A model generated the notes under the pieces. It did not search any database and was not told where the DNA came from. It worked only from the letters and a program-made list of their open reading frames with translations. The position numbers and the translations under genes were made by a program. A stretch of DNA of 64,000 bases. It comes from Flavisphingopyxis sp963800335. Lineage in GTDB: Bacteria; Pseudomonadota; Alphaproteobacteria; Sphingomonadales; Sphingomonadaceae. The DNA is taken from NCBI GenBank assembly GCA_963800335.1, contig CAWDAN010000001.1:496001-560000 (forward strand), read 5' to 3'. Positions 18,616 through 28,838 of this stretch are shown here, piece by piece; position 1 is the stretch's first letter, and every line of letters starts with the position of its first letter.

Positions 18616-20734
18616 TCAATTGCCATCAGCAGGAGCGGGGACCGGCGGCGGCGACGCAGCCGGCGGGCGGCGTCGGGAGCGGGGCGGACGCGCAGGCCGT
18701 TGCGATCGATGCGGACGCCGACGCCGCCGATATCGCCTTCGACGCCGATGCCCTGGTCGGGATCGATCGTGATCTCTGGTGGCAAAATCCCCTCGGGCAG
18801 CGTGACGTCGGGGGCCGGCAGGGGTTCGGGCTTCGGCTTGGGCCGCGGTGCGGCGCCGGGCAGCGCGCCGGCCATGAAATTGCGCCAGATCCGTGCGGGG
18901 GCGCCGCCGCCGCTGGCGCTGCCGAGCGGGCGGTTGTCGTCATGGCCGATCCACACGCCGACGACGATATCGCCGGCATAACCGACGAACAATGCGTCGC
19001 GGCTGTCCTGGCTGGTGCCGGTCTTGCCATAGGCCGGGACCGACAGGCGCGCGGCGCTGCCGGTGCCGGTATTGACCGCCGCGCGCAGCAGGTCGCGCAA
19101 TTGTTCGACGGTGCGGCTGCCGAGTGCGGTGCGGCCGTCGAACAGCGATCCGAGAAAGCCCTTCTCGGAGCGCTTGAGTGCGTGCGGCTCGACCGGGGCT
19201 TCGCCCGCCGCGACCGCGGCATAGGCGGCGGTCAGTTCGATCAGTGTCAGGTCGGCGCTGCCCAGTGCGACGCTGGCGTTGGTCGGTAGCGTGCGGGTGA
19301 TGCCCAGTTCGTTGGCGGCACGCTGGATCGCTTCGTGACCGAGGCGATTGTAAAGCCGCACCGCGACGACGTTGCTCGAATGCGCGAACGCCTGGCGCAG
19401 CGTGATCTCGCCGCGATAGCGCCCGCCCGCATTGCTCGGGCGATAGCTGCCGCTGTCGATCGGTGTGTCGCTGACCAGCGTGTCGGGGGTCAGGCCCGAG
19501 CGCAGGGCAGCGAGATAGACGATCAACTTGAAGGTCGATCCCGGCTGGCGCTCGGCCTGTGTTGCGCGATTGAAGGGCGAGGCATCGTAATCGCGCCCGC
19601 CAACCATGGCGACCACCTCTCCGTTCTTGCGCATCGCCACCAGCGCAACCTGGGCGCCGCGCGGGGCACCGCTGCGCGCGACCTGCTCGGCAAGCCGCTG
19701 GAGCTTGCGGTCGAGTGTCGTGACGACCTTTTCGCCGGCATAGCCGCTGCCGCGCTCGGTACGCGCCTCGGTCATCGCCCAGTCGGCGAAATAGCTGCCA
19801 CGCGCGAGGCTGGGCGGCGGGCGATGATCAACGCTCGCCAGCGGGACCGCCTTGGCCGCCGCCGGAGTCAGGTAACCGGCGTCGACCATTGCCGCCAGAA
19901 CGACGCGCTCGCGGGCCTGAGCACCCTCGATGTTGTTGGTCGGCGCATAGCGCGACGGCGCCTTCATCAGCCCCGCGAGCATCGCCGCCTGGGTCAGCGT
20001 GAGGCGCTCGGGCTGGCGATAGAAATAGTGCATCGAGGCGGCGCGCAGGCCGTAGGTGTTGTCGCCGAAATAGGCGTTCGAGAGATAGCGTTCGAGGATC
20101 TGGTCCTTGGTCAGCCATGCCTCGAGCCACAAAGCGATCGGCAGTTCCTGAAGCTTGCGCCCGATCGTCCGCTGGTTTTCGAGATAGGTGATCTTGGCGA
20201 GCTGCTGGGTGATCGTGCTGCCGCCCTGAGCCCGGCATCGCCCCGGATGTTGCTCCACAGTGCGCGCCCGATGCCGAGCGGGTCGATGCCCCAGTGATCG
20301 TAGAAGCGGCGATCCTCGATGGCGAGGAAGGCCTGCGCGACGTGCGGCGGCAGGTCGGCGATCCTGACCGCGCGGTCGGTGATCGCGCCGGCGCGGACGA
20401 ACGGCGTGCCGTCCGCGCTGGCGAGCGTCAGTTGCGGCGGGACGATCGGCTGTGCGGTGCGCGACACCGGGGCGAAGATCGCCAGCCATGCCAGCAGCAC
20501 GAGCAACGCGGCGAGGATCGCGAGCGCGGCGCGCTTGAGCCAGAGCGGGCGACGCCACCATGGTGTCGTGGGCTTGGTCGGCGTATCGGGGCTGGGGATA
20601 TCGGCGGGGTCGAGCCATGGCGCGAACGTGCCGTCGCCTGCGCCGGCGGCAGCGATGGCATAAGGCGTATCGGGCTCGGGTGGGCGGGTGCCGCCATAGC
20701 CGTCGGGCAGCGCAAATGGGTCTTCGTCGGCCAT
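18616..20734 (-). CDS. Bifunctional peptidoglycan synthase, PBP1A type (frameshifted)
   Basis: The start at 20734 gives an acidic cytoplasmic head with many prolines, then one membrane anchor (about residues 66-86). The GT51 glycosyltransferase domain shows AIEDRRFYDHWGIDP and, after a slip near 20228, GGSTITQQLAK. The transpeptidase has PGSTFKL (Ser nucleophile), SSN and KTGTS. It builds and crosslinks cell-wall glycan strands at the inner membrane. The C-terminal end is uncertain: as read, the frame runs on to 18420 through non-protein-like sequence, but one base shift near 18650 gives a natural Pro/Ala-rich tail ending APADGN with TGA at 18618-18616. It converges on katG. Confidence 0.9.
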
Positions 20735-20854
20735 CGGGCTGTATTAGCGGGGCATGACACAAAGTGCGAGCCTCAATTGTCGGTGGAACGGGTGACGGCG
20801 TGCGCCGTTGAGGATGTGACGCCCTGATCCCTTGCGACGACGAAGGAAATTCCC

Positions 20855-22225
20855 GTGACCATCACCACGCGCAACCCTGCCACCGGAGAGACGCTCGAAA
20901 CTTATGAGACGCTCGATGAGGCGGGGATCGACCGCGCGCTCGACCGCGCCGCAGCAGCGTATCGCGACTGGCGATCGACTTCGTATGCGACGCGCATGAC
21001 GCTGCTCGGCAAGATCGCCGATGCATTTGCGAGCAACCGCGAGAAGCTCGCGCGGCAGACTTCGCTCGAAATGGGCAAGACCTATGCGAGTGCGCTGGCC
21101 GAGGCCGACAAGTGCGTCGCCGCGTTTCGTTATTACGCGACGCGCGGGGCGGAATTCCTAGGCGATACCAGGATCGACCTCGGCGACGGCAAGTCGGCGA
21201 CCGCGCGCTGGATGCCGCATGGACCGGTACTCGCGGTGATGCCGTGGAATTTCCCGCTATGGCAGGTCGTGCGCTTCCTCGCGCCGACGATCATGGCGGG
21301 CAATGTCGCCCTGCTCAAACATGCCAGCATCAGCATGGGAACCGCGCGGCTGATGGAAGAGGCCGTCCGCGAGGCGGGCGCGCCTGAAGGGCTGTTCCAG
21401 GCGCTGATGATCGGATCGAAGCCAGTCGAGGCGATCATCGCCGACGATCGCGTCGTCGCGGTGACGCTGACCGGGAGCGAGGGCGCAGGGCAAGCGGTCG
21501 CACAGGCGGCGGGCAAGGCGCTCAAGAAGGTCGTGCTCGAACTCGGCGGGTCGGACCCGTTCATCGTCATGCCGTCGGCCGATCTCGACATCGCGGTCGA
21601 GACGGCAGTCAAGGCGCGCATCCAGAACACCGGGCAAAGCTGTATCTGCGGCAAGCGGATGATCGTTCACCGCGATATCTACGCTGATTTCCGCGAGCGC
21701 TTCTGCGACGCGATGAAGGCGGTGACATGGGGCGATCCGTTTGACGAGAAAACCGACATGGGCCCGCTGTCGAGCTTCGAGCAACGCGATACCGTGCTCG
21801 ACCAGCTCGCGAAGCTCAAGGCCAAGGGGGCGAAATTATTGTTCGGCGGCGAAGCGGTCGGCGAGCGTGGCGCGTTCATGAATGCAGGCGTGCTCGTCGA
21901 TGTGCCGGTCGACGATCCCATCGCGCACGAAGAGCTGTTCGGACCGGTCGCCATGCTGTTCGAAGCGAGCGACGCCGAAGACGCGCTGCGGATCGCCAAC
22001 AGCGTGCCGTTCGGGCTCGGCTCGGCAGTGTTCACCAACGACGCCGACGAGCAGGCGCTGTTTGCCGACCGGATCGAGGCGGGGATGGTCGCGATCAACC
22101 AGATGCTCGCCTCGGCGCCCGAAGCCCCGTTCGGCGGGATCAAGCGATCGGGTCATGGTCGCGAGCTCGGCCCGTGGGGCCTGCACGAATTCATGAATTT
22201 GAAGACGATTATGCGCTCCGCCTAG
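20855..22225 (+). CDS. NAD(P)-dependent aldehyde dehydrogenase, succinate-semialdehyde type
   Basis: The 456-residue enzyme has the ALDH fold with the substrate and cofactor motifs MPWNFPLWQVVRFLAPTIMA, the general base in LELGGSDPF (Glu of the conserved LELGG) and the catalytic cysteine in NTGQSCICGKR, and ends with SGHGRELGPWGLHEFMNLKT. This last block is typical of the short succinate-semialdehyde dehydrogenase group. It oxidises an aldehyde to the acid, most likely in GABA or related amino acid breakdown. It is convergent with clpA, the stops being about 32 bp apart. No frameshift. Confidence 0.88.
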   Translation: MTITTRNPATGETLETYETLDEAGIDRALDRAAAAYRDWRSTSYATRMTLLGKIADAFASNREKLARQTSLEMGKTYASALAEADKCVAAFRYYATRGAEFLGDTRIDLGDGKSATARWMPHGPVLAVMPWNFPLWQVVRFLAPTIMAGNVALLKHASISMGTARLMEEAVREAGAPEGLFQALMIGSKPVEAIIADDRVVAVTLTGSEGAGQAVAQAAGKALKKVVLELGGSDPFIVMPSADLDIAVETAVKARIQNTGQSCICGKRMIVHRDIYADFRERFCDAMKAVTWGDPFDEKTDMGPLSSFEQRDTVLDQLAKLKAKGAKLLFGGEAVGERGAFMNAGVLVDVPVDDPIAHEELFGPVAMLFEASDAEDALRIANSVPFGLGSAVFTNDADEQALFADRIEAGMVAINQMLASAPEAPFGGIKRSGHGRELGPWGLHEFMNLKTIMRSA

Positions 22226-22257
22226 CCGTTCAGGGTACGGCCAGGCGGAGGTGGCGC

Positions 22258-24592
22258 CTATTCGGTCGTGCTGGTCTGCTTTGCAGAAGGCTTTTTGGGC
22301 TTTTTTGCCGCGGCCTTCTTTGCGCTTGGGCGGTGCGGGCGAGATTTCGAAGGTCGGCTGGCCGTCCTTCATGCGGACATGGACCTCGCCGCCATTGACC
22401 AGCTTGCCGAACAACAATTCCTCGGCGAGCGGCTGCTTGATCTTTTCCTGGATCAGCCGGCCCATCGGGCGCGCGCCGTAGAGCTTGTCATAGCCCTTGG
22501 CGGTCAGCCATTCGCGCGCATCGTCGTCGAGCTTGATGTGGACGTCGCGATCGGCGAGCTGGAGCTCGAGCTGGAGGATGAACTTGTCGACCACGCGGGC
22601 GACGACTTCGGGCGGAAGATAGCCGAACGGAACGATCGCATCGAGCCGGTTGCGGAATTCGGGGGTGAACATCTTCTTCACCGCCTCTTCCTGGACGTCG
22701 TCGCGCGACATGTCGCCGAAACCGATGCTTTCACGCGCCATGTCGCTCGCGCCGGCATTGGTCGTCATGATCAGGATGACATTGCGGAAATCGACGGTCT
22801 TGCCGTGGTGATCGGTCAGCTTGCCGTTGTCCATCACCTGCAGGAGGATGTTGAACAGGTCGGGGTGCGCCTTTTCGATCTCGTCGAGCAGCAGGACCGA
22901 ATGCGGCTGCTGATCGACCGCGTCGGTCAGCAGGCCGCCCTGATCGTAACCGACATAGCCCGGAGGCGCGCCGATCAGCCGGCTGACCGAATGGCGTTCC
23001 ATATATTCGGACATGTCGAAGCGCTGTAGCGGGATGCCGAGCACCGCCGACAGCTGGCGTGCGACCTCGGTCTTGCCGACGCCGGTCGGGCCGGTGAACA
23101 GATAATTGCCGATCGGCTTGTCGGGATCGCGCAGGCCCGCACGGCTGAGCTTGATCGCCGAGGCAAGCCGGTCGATCGCCGCATCCTGGCCGAACACGAC
23201 GCGCTTCAGGTCGGTCTCGAGATGCTGGAGCACCGACTTGTCGTCGGACGACACCGTCTTTGGCGGGATTCGCGCCATCGTCGAGATAACCATCTCGATT
23301 TCCTTCGGCGTGATCGTCTTGCGCCGCTTCGACGGGGCGACGAGCATCTGCATCGCGCCGACCTCGTCGATCACGTCGATCGCCTTGTCGGGCAGTTTGC
23401 GGTCGTTGATGTAGCGTGCGCTAAGCTCGACCGCCGCCTTGATCGCGTCGGGCGTGTACTTGACCGAATGATGGCCCTCGAACGCGCTGCGCAGGCCGGC
23501 CAGGATCTTGATCGTGTCGTCGATCGTCGGTTCGTTGATGTCGATCTTCTGGAACCGGCGCAGCAGCGCGCGGTCCTTTTCGAAATGGTTGCGGAATTCC
23601 TTGTAGGTGGTCGATCCGATGCAGCGGATGACGCCGCCCGACAGAGCGGGCTTGAGCAGGTTGGAGGCATCCATCGCGCCGCCCGAGGTCGCGCCGGCGC
23701 CGATCACGGTGTGGATCTCGTCGATGAACAGGATCGCGTGCGGCATTTTTTCAAGCTCGGTCACGACCGCTTTCAGCCGTTCCTCGAAATCGCCGCGATA
23801 GCGCGTGCCGGCGAGCAGCGCGCCCATGTCGAGCGAATAGATTACCGCTTCGGTGAGGACTTCGGGGACCGCGCCCTCGACGATCTTGCGCGCGAGACCT
23901 TCGGCGATCGCGGTCTTGCCGACGCCGGGATCGCCGACATAGAGCGGGTTGTTCTTCGACCGGCGGCAGAGGATCTGGATCGTGCGATCGACCTCGGCCG
24001 AGCGTCCGATCAGCGGATCGACGCGACCGTCCTTGGCCTTTTCGTTGAGGTTGACGGTGAACTGGTCGAGCGCCGATTCCTTCTTCGACTTGGTCTCGCC
24101 CTTGGCCTCCTTGCCCTCGTCGCTCTCGCTCGTCTCGGCAGTCGAGGGCGATCCGCCCTTGCCGACGCCGTGGCTGATGAAGCTGACCGCGTCGAGCCGG
24201 CTCATGTCCTGCTGCTGAAGGAAATAGACGGCATAGCTCTCGCGTTCGGAAAACAGCGCGACGAGGACGTTGCCGCCGGTCACTTCATCCTTGCCCGATG
24301 ACTGGACGTGGAGGATCGCGCGCTGGATGACGCGCTGGAATCCCGTCGTGGGTGAGGGGTCGGGTTCGCCTTCGACCTTGAGCGATTCAAGCTCGGTATC
24401 GAGATAATGTTCGACCGTGTCCTTGAGCTCGCCGAGCGCGACGCCGCACGCGCGCATCACTTCGGACGCATGCTCGTCGCCGGTCAGCGCGAGCAGCAGA
24501 TGCTCGAGCGTGGCATATTCGTGATGCCGATCGGACGCGTTTTTCAGCGCCTGATGCAGGGTTTTTTCAAGGCTTTCGGCGAAAATGGCCAT
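22258..24592 (-). CDS. clpA: ATP-dependent Clp protease ATP-binding subunit ClpA (C-terminal frameshift)
   Basis: The product starts MAIFAESLEKTLHQALK and has the Clp N-domain repeats, then AAA+ domain 1 with Walker A GDPGVGKT and Walker B LFIDEIHT, and domain 2 with GPTGVGKT and LLLDEIEKAHPD. The IGL-type loop for ClpP docking lies in the second domain region. ClpA unfolds substrates into ClpP. As read, the last codons run off into gabD antisense; shifting one base near 22325 gives a Lys/Ala tail KKAAAKKPKKPSAKQTSTTE and a stop at 22260-22258, which I take as the true end. No clpS is seen directly upstream; the next gene is DUF1192. Confidence 0.93.
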
Positions 24593-24714
24593 CAATCACT
24601 CCGGTCGGGCGATGGGATCGCAAACGCTGCTCGGGATGTGCAACGGCATGTCCCGCCCGCTGTTAACAATTTGGGGAAGCGCCGCGAAACATGCAAGGGC
24701 GCTCGGTCCATCGA

Positions 24715-24915
24715 TCAGGACTTTCGGAACAGGGCGTCGGCGCTTGCCATGTGATCGCGCGCTAACGACATCTTGGCTTCGGCCCTGACGATTTCCTGTT
24801 TGAGCGCGGCGATGCGCGCGTCGAGTTCGGCCACCGAGAGCAGGTCGAGATCCTCGCGGAGTAGCGCGTCGAGGGCGTCGGCGCGGCGGCGCGGCAGGTC
24901 TTCGTCGATATTCAT
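24715..24915 (-). CDS. DUF1192 family small protein
   Basis: The 66-residue acidic, helical protein starts MNIDEDLPRRRADALDALLR and contains DLDLLSVAELDARIAALKQE followed by a short coiled-coil-like stretch and ADALFRKS. This is the DUF1192 pattern, a small alphaproteobacterial family of unknown role. It is divergent from the quinone oxidoreductase gene with about 70 bp between starts, and upstream of clpA by about 120 bp. Confidence 0.85.
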   Translation of the reverse strand: MNIDEDLPRRRADALDALLREDLDLLSVAELDARIAALKQEIVRAEAKMSLARDHMASADALFRKS

Positions 24916-24984
24916 CGTGGGGGAGTGTTGACCGCGTGCGGCTTGCTGTCAATATCGCCGCCCATCCCGCCAAGAGGTATCGCC

Positions 24985-25983
24985 ATGACCAGCACAGCCG
25001 AAACGATGACCGTTATCGCGATCCGCGAGGCAGGTGGTCCCGATGTCCTGGTGCCCGAAACGCTGCCGGTGCCGACGCCGGGCGCGGGCGAGGTGCTGGT
25101 TCGCGTCGCCGCTGCGGGGGTCAATCGCCCTGATGTGCTGCAACGCCGCGGCATGTATCCGCCGCCAGCGGGAGCGTCGCCGATCCCGGGGCTCGAAATC
25201 GCCGGAGAGGTCGTCGCGCTCGGCGAAGGGGTCGATGCGTCGATGGCGGGCGCGCGCGTCTGCGGCCTTGTCGCCGGCGGCGGCTATGCCGAATATTGCC
25301 TCGTCCCGGCGGCGCAGTGCCTGGTGGTTCCCGACGGCCTGTCGATGATCGAGGCCGCGGCGCTGCCCGAAACGTTGTTCACCGTCTGGTCGAACCTGTT
25401 CCAGCGCGGCGGGGCCAAGGCGGGCGACACCGTCCTTGTCCACGGCGGCACCAGCGGCATCGGCACGATGGCAATCGCCCTGTGTAACGCGATGGACATC
25501 GCGATCATCGTGACGTGCGGCAGCGCGGAAAAATGCGCGGCGGCGCTTGAAGCGGGAGCCGACCACGCGATCAACTACAAGACCGAGGATTTTGTCGAGG
25601 CGGTGACCGAGGCGACCGAGGGACAGGGTGTTGCCGTAGTCCTCGACATGGTCGGCGGCGATTATGTGCCGCGCAACCTGGCCTGTCTCGCCGAGGACGG
25701 GCGGCATGTGTCGATCGCATTCCAGCGCGGCATGACCGCCGAGATCGGCATCGTCGATATCATGCGACGTCGCCTGACCCTGACCGGATCGACGCTCCGC
25801 GCCCGCAGCGCCGAGTTCAAGGCAGCACTTGCGCGCGACATCCGCGAGCATGTCTGGCCGCTCGTTGCGGCGGGCAAGGTGCGCCCGGTAATCGATCGCA
25901 GCTTCCCGCTCGCCGATGCCAGCGCGGCGCATAGCCGGATGGAGGCGGGCGACCATGTCGGCAAGATCGTCCTGACGATCTAG
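24985..25983 (+). CDS. NAD(P)H quinone oxidoreductase, zinc-less MDR family (PIG3-like)
   Basis: The start at 24985 (MTSTAETMTVIAIREAGGPD) is chosen over upstream frames because it begins the conserved domain. The 332-residue protein has the GroES-like fold (GAGEVLVRVAAAGVNRPDVL, QRRGMYPPPAGASPIPGLEI) and the Rossmann motif VLVHGGTSGIGTMAIALC for NADPH. No zinc ligands are present, as expected for quinone oxidoreductases. It reduces quinones or related carbonyls in the cytosol. Single gene, intact. Confidence 0.92.
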   Translation: MTSTAETMTVIAIREAGGPDVLVPETLPVPTPGAGEVLVRVAAAGVNRPDVLQRRGMYPPPAGASPIPGLEIAGEVVALGEGVDASMAGARVCGLVAGGGYAEYCLVPAAQCLVVPDGLSMIEAAALPETLFTVWSNLFQRGGAKAGDTVLVHGGTSGIGTMAIALCNAMDIAIIVTCGSAEKCAAALEAGADHAINYKTEDFVEAVTEATEGQGVAVVLDMVGGDYVPRNLACLAEDGRHVSIAFQRGMTAEIGIVDIMRRRLTLTGSTLRARSAEFKAALARDIREHVWPLVAAGKVRPVIDRSFPLADASAAHSRMEAGDHVGKIVLTI

Positions 25984-26059
25984 TCGCGGCGGGCCGACGG
26001 TAACGCGTTGGGGTCGGGCTGTACATTCGCGTATGGAGGTGCTAAGCACGCGGGGGTGC

Positions 26060-26925
26060 ATGACACGATCGCAGCTCTGTGCGGTTGGCAGGGTGGTGGG
26101 TGCGAAAACCCGAACGCGCCAGCGTTATCGCACGATCTGGATCAGCGACGTCCATCTCGGCACGCGGGGTTGCAACGCCGATATGCTGATCGACTTTCTC
26201 GACCATGTCGACAGCGAGATATTGTACCTCGTCGGCGACATTATCGACGGCTGGCGGCTGAAGAAGAATTTTACTGGCCGGCGCGCGCATAACGACGTGA
26301 TCTGGCGCATGCTGAAGCGCGCGAAGCGTGGGACGCGCATCGTCTATATCCCCGGCAATCACGACGAGATGTTTCGCCAGTTCACCGGCCTCGATTTCGG
26401 CGGCGTCGAGATCCGACGCAAGGCGATCCACGACGACCGCCGACGGGCGCTAGGCTGCTGGTCCTGCACGGCGACGAATTCGACGCGATCATGCTCTCGC
26501 ACCGCTGGCTCGCCCATGCTGGGCGACGTTGCCTACGAGGCTGTTGATGCGGCTGAACCGTCGGGTCAGCGTGGTTCGTCGCTGGTTGGGGCTGCCTTAC
26601 TGGTCGCTATCAAAGATAGCCAAGCACAAGGTCAAGAACGCGGTCGAGTTCATCTCGAAATTCGAGGAGGTGGTGGCGCGGGAAGCCGGCAAGCGCGGCG
26701 TAGACGGCGTTGTCTGCGGCCATATCCACACCGCCGACATGCGCGATATGTGACGGCATCGACCTATTATAACGACGGCGATTGGGTCGAAGGCTGCACG
26801 GCGCTGGTCGAGCATTTCGACGGGCGCATGGATATCCTCCACTGGGCCGATGAGATGGCGCGACGCGATGCGACAGCGACGCTGGCGCCTCGGTCATCGA
26901 TGAGGGGCGGCGTGAATGCGGATAG
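26060..26925 (+). CDS. LpxH-like metallophosphoesterase (UDP-2,3-diacylglucosamine diphosphatase family), frameshifted
   Basis: The N-terminal frame reads TIWISDVHLGTRGCNADMLI, ILYLVGDIIDGWRLKKNFTG and RIVYIPGNHDE, the metal-binding DxH, GDxxD and GNHD motifs. After slips near 26431, 26520 and 26545 it continues LLVLHGDEFDAIMLSHRWLA, LMRLNRRVSVVRRWLGLPYW and VDGVVCGHIHTADMRDM, with GHxH completing the metal site. A last slip near 26750 leads to TYYNDGDWVEGCTALVEHFD and the end RRECG at 26925. LpxH-type enzymes act in lipid A synthesis, but this subgroup is the larger YbbF-like relative. The exact start is uncertain. Its end overlaps the next gene's ATG by 10 bases. Confidence 0.8.
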
Positions 26926-27937
26926 TCGATCGTCACCGATGCCTGGGTCGCCGCAGGTCAACGGCGTCGTCCGCACGCTGAAATCGATCGCGGCCGAGCT
27001 CGTGCGACATGGGGCACAGGGTCAGCGTTTTCTCGCCCGACCAATTTCGCTCGGTGCCGTGCCCGACCTATGCAGAGATCCGCCTCGACATTGACGCGTG
27101 CCGCACGGTCGGCGAGCGCATCGCAGCATTTCGCCCGGACGCGATGCATATCGCCACCGAAGGGCCGCTTTGTTTCGCGCACGACGCTGGTGCCTGCGAG
27201 CGCGGCGTGCCGTTCACGACCGCCTACCACACCCAATTTCCGGAGTATATGGCGCGGCGAACGGGGATGCCCGCACGGCTGATCTGGCCGCTATATGCGA
27301 TGGTTTCATAGCCCGAGCGTGCGTGTGATGGCGTGCACCGAGATCGATGCGCGACGAGCTGCGTTCGCAGGGCATCACCGATCTCGCGTCCGTGGAGCCG
27401 GGGCGTCGATCTGGCGCTTTTCGCCCCGAAGCCAGCGCCCGCGCTGTCATGCGCGACTTGCCGCGCCCGATACAGCTCTATGTCGGTCGCGTGGCGGTCG
27501 AGAAGAACATCGAGGCGTTTCTCGCCGCCGCTAGTCCGGGCACGAAGGTGGTTGTCGGCGACGGCCCGGCGCGGGCGGCGCTCGAGCGACGCTATCCTGA
27601 CGCCACTTCCTGGGCATTCTCGATGGCGAGCAGCTGGCCGGCGCTTATGCGGGTGCCGATGTGTTCGTTTTTCCCAGCCGCACCGACACTTTCGGGCTGG
27701 TGATGATCGAGGCGCTGGCCTCGGGCACGCCGGTTGCGGCCTATCCGCGTGACGGGCCCGCTGGACATCCTGACCGACGAAACGGGCGCTATCGACGATG
27801 ATCTGAGCGTCGCGATCGCGCGCGCGCTGACGCTCGATCGACGGACCTGCGTCGCCCACGCTCGCAGCTTCAGCTGGCCGGCCAGTGCCGCCTGTTCGTC
27901 GCTGCGGTCGCAGCGTACGGCCGCCGTCGGCCGCTGA
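26916..27937 (+). CDS. Glycosyltransferase family 4 (GT-B), many frameshifts
   Basis: Start ATG at 26916, inside the end of the LpxH-like gene. Read through slips (near 26928 and 26947) it begins MRIVIVTDAWSPQVNGVVRT, then HRVSVFSPDQFRSVPCPTYA and VPFTTAYHTQFPEYMARRTG. Later pieces include PIQLYVGRVAVEKNIEAFLA, TKVVVGDGPARAALERRYP and, in another frame, FVFPSRTDTFGLVMIEALAS, which carries the E-x7-E type nucleotide-sugar site. The C-terminal end is unclear; 27937 is one possible stop. The family transfers a sugar to a lipid (for example to diacylglycerol in sphingomonads). Pairing with an LpxH-like gene suggests a job in envelope glycolipid synthesis; this is inference. Confidence 0.72.
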
Positions 27938-28004
27938 CGGCTGCGGCGAAGTGCGTACCCCTTGCCGAAATGCGCGGCTCGGGCTACAGGAGCGCCATGT
28001 TTAC

Positions 28005-28031
28005 GGCCGCTCCGTCTGGGGCGGCCCTTTA
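28005..28031 (+). terminator. Rho-independent terminator
   Basis: GGCCGC / GCGGCC stem with a 10-base loop followed by CTTTATTT, between the glycosyltransferase and trcR. Its downstream edge lies 18 bases ahead of the trcR ATG. Confidence 0.55.
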
Positions 28032-28048
28032 TTTATGGAGATGCCGTC

Positions 28049-28828
28049 ATGGCACAGGATAAGCCCACCCCGTTGATGCCGCACGCGACCGCCAGCTGGC
28101 TGGTCGACCACACCTCGCTGACCTTCGAACAGGTCGCCGAATTCTGCGGCATCCATATCCTCGAAGTCCAGGCGATCGCCGACGAGACTGCGGGCACCAA
28201 GTATACCGGACGCGATCCGGTTCACGCGCACGAACTGACCAACGAGGAAATCGAAAAGGGTCAGGCCGATCCCGAGTACAGCCTCGTCATGTCGAAGGGT
28301 CCCGATCAGGTCCGCCGGACCAAGGGGCCGCGCTATACGCCGGTGTCGAAGCGCCAGGACAAGCCCGACGGCATCGCCTGGCTGATCAAGAACCATCCCG
28401 AGATTTCGGATGGCGCGATCGGTAAGCTGATCGGCACGACGCGCAACACGATCAACGCGATCCGCGATCGCGAACATTGGAACATCGCCAACATCGTCCC
28501 CAAGGACCCCGTCACGCTCGGCCTGTGCACGCAGCGCGAGCTCGACGCGATCGTCGCCAAGGCGGCGAAGAAGGCGGGCATCGAGAACCAGTCGGATACG
28601 CGTTTCGATGGCGACAAGGCTGCCTTGCTTGATGAGTTGCGCGCCGAACGCACCGCCAACAAGCTGGCTGCCGAACGTGCGCTGGCTGCCGAAGAGGCCG
28701 CTGCCAACGGCGAAGTCCCGGCCGAGCTCGACGTTCTCCAGGACGCGCTGCGCAAGCAGAACGAGGAAGAGGCGCGCCGTGCGCCGTCACTTCCCGTCGG
28801 CGTCGAGGATCCGTTCAAGAAGGATTGA
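28049..28828 (+). CDS. trcR: DUF1013 protein, cell cycle transcriptional regulator TrcR
   Basis: The ATG at 28049 starts the conserved sequence (PLMPHATASWLVDHTSLTFE). The 259-residue protein has two HTH-like parts: FEQVAEFCGIHILEVQAIAD near residues 26-45 and ISDGAIGKLIGTTRNTINAI near 117-136. The last third is an acidic/basic coiled stretch with RAERTANKLAAERALAAEEA. In Caulobacter, TrcR binds DNA with RNA polymerase and sits in the cell cycle network. Intact and GC-rich, alone on its strand. Confidence 0.9.
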   Translation: MAQDKPTPLMPHATASWLVDHTSLTFEQVAEFCGIHILEVQAIADETAGTKYTGRDPVHAHELTNEEIEKGQADPEYSLVMSKGPDQVRRTKGPRYTPVSKRQDKPDGIAWLIKNHPEISDGAIGKLIGTTRNTINAIRDREHWNIANIVPKDPVTLGLCTQRELDAIVAKAAKKAGIENQSDTRFDGDKAALLDELRAERTANKLAAERALAAEEAAANGEVPAELDVLQDALRKQNEEEARRAPSLPVGVEDPFKKD

Positions 28829-28838
28829 GCGTGACGGC

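Noticed and set aside
21836..22257. Extension of ClpA through the aldehyde dehydrogenase antisense
   Set aside because: The apparent extension is caused by a missed stop after a one-base slip; the corrected tail ends at 22258.
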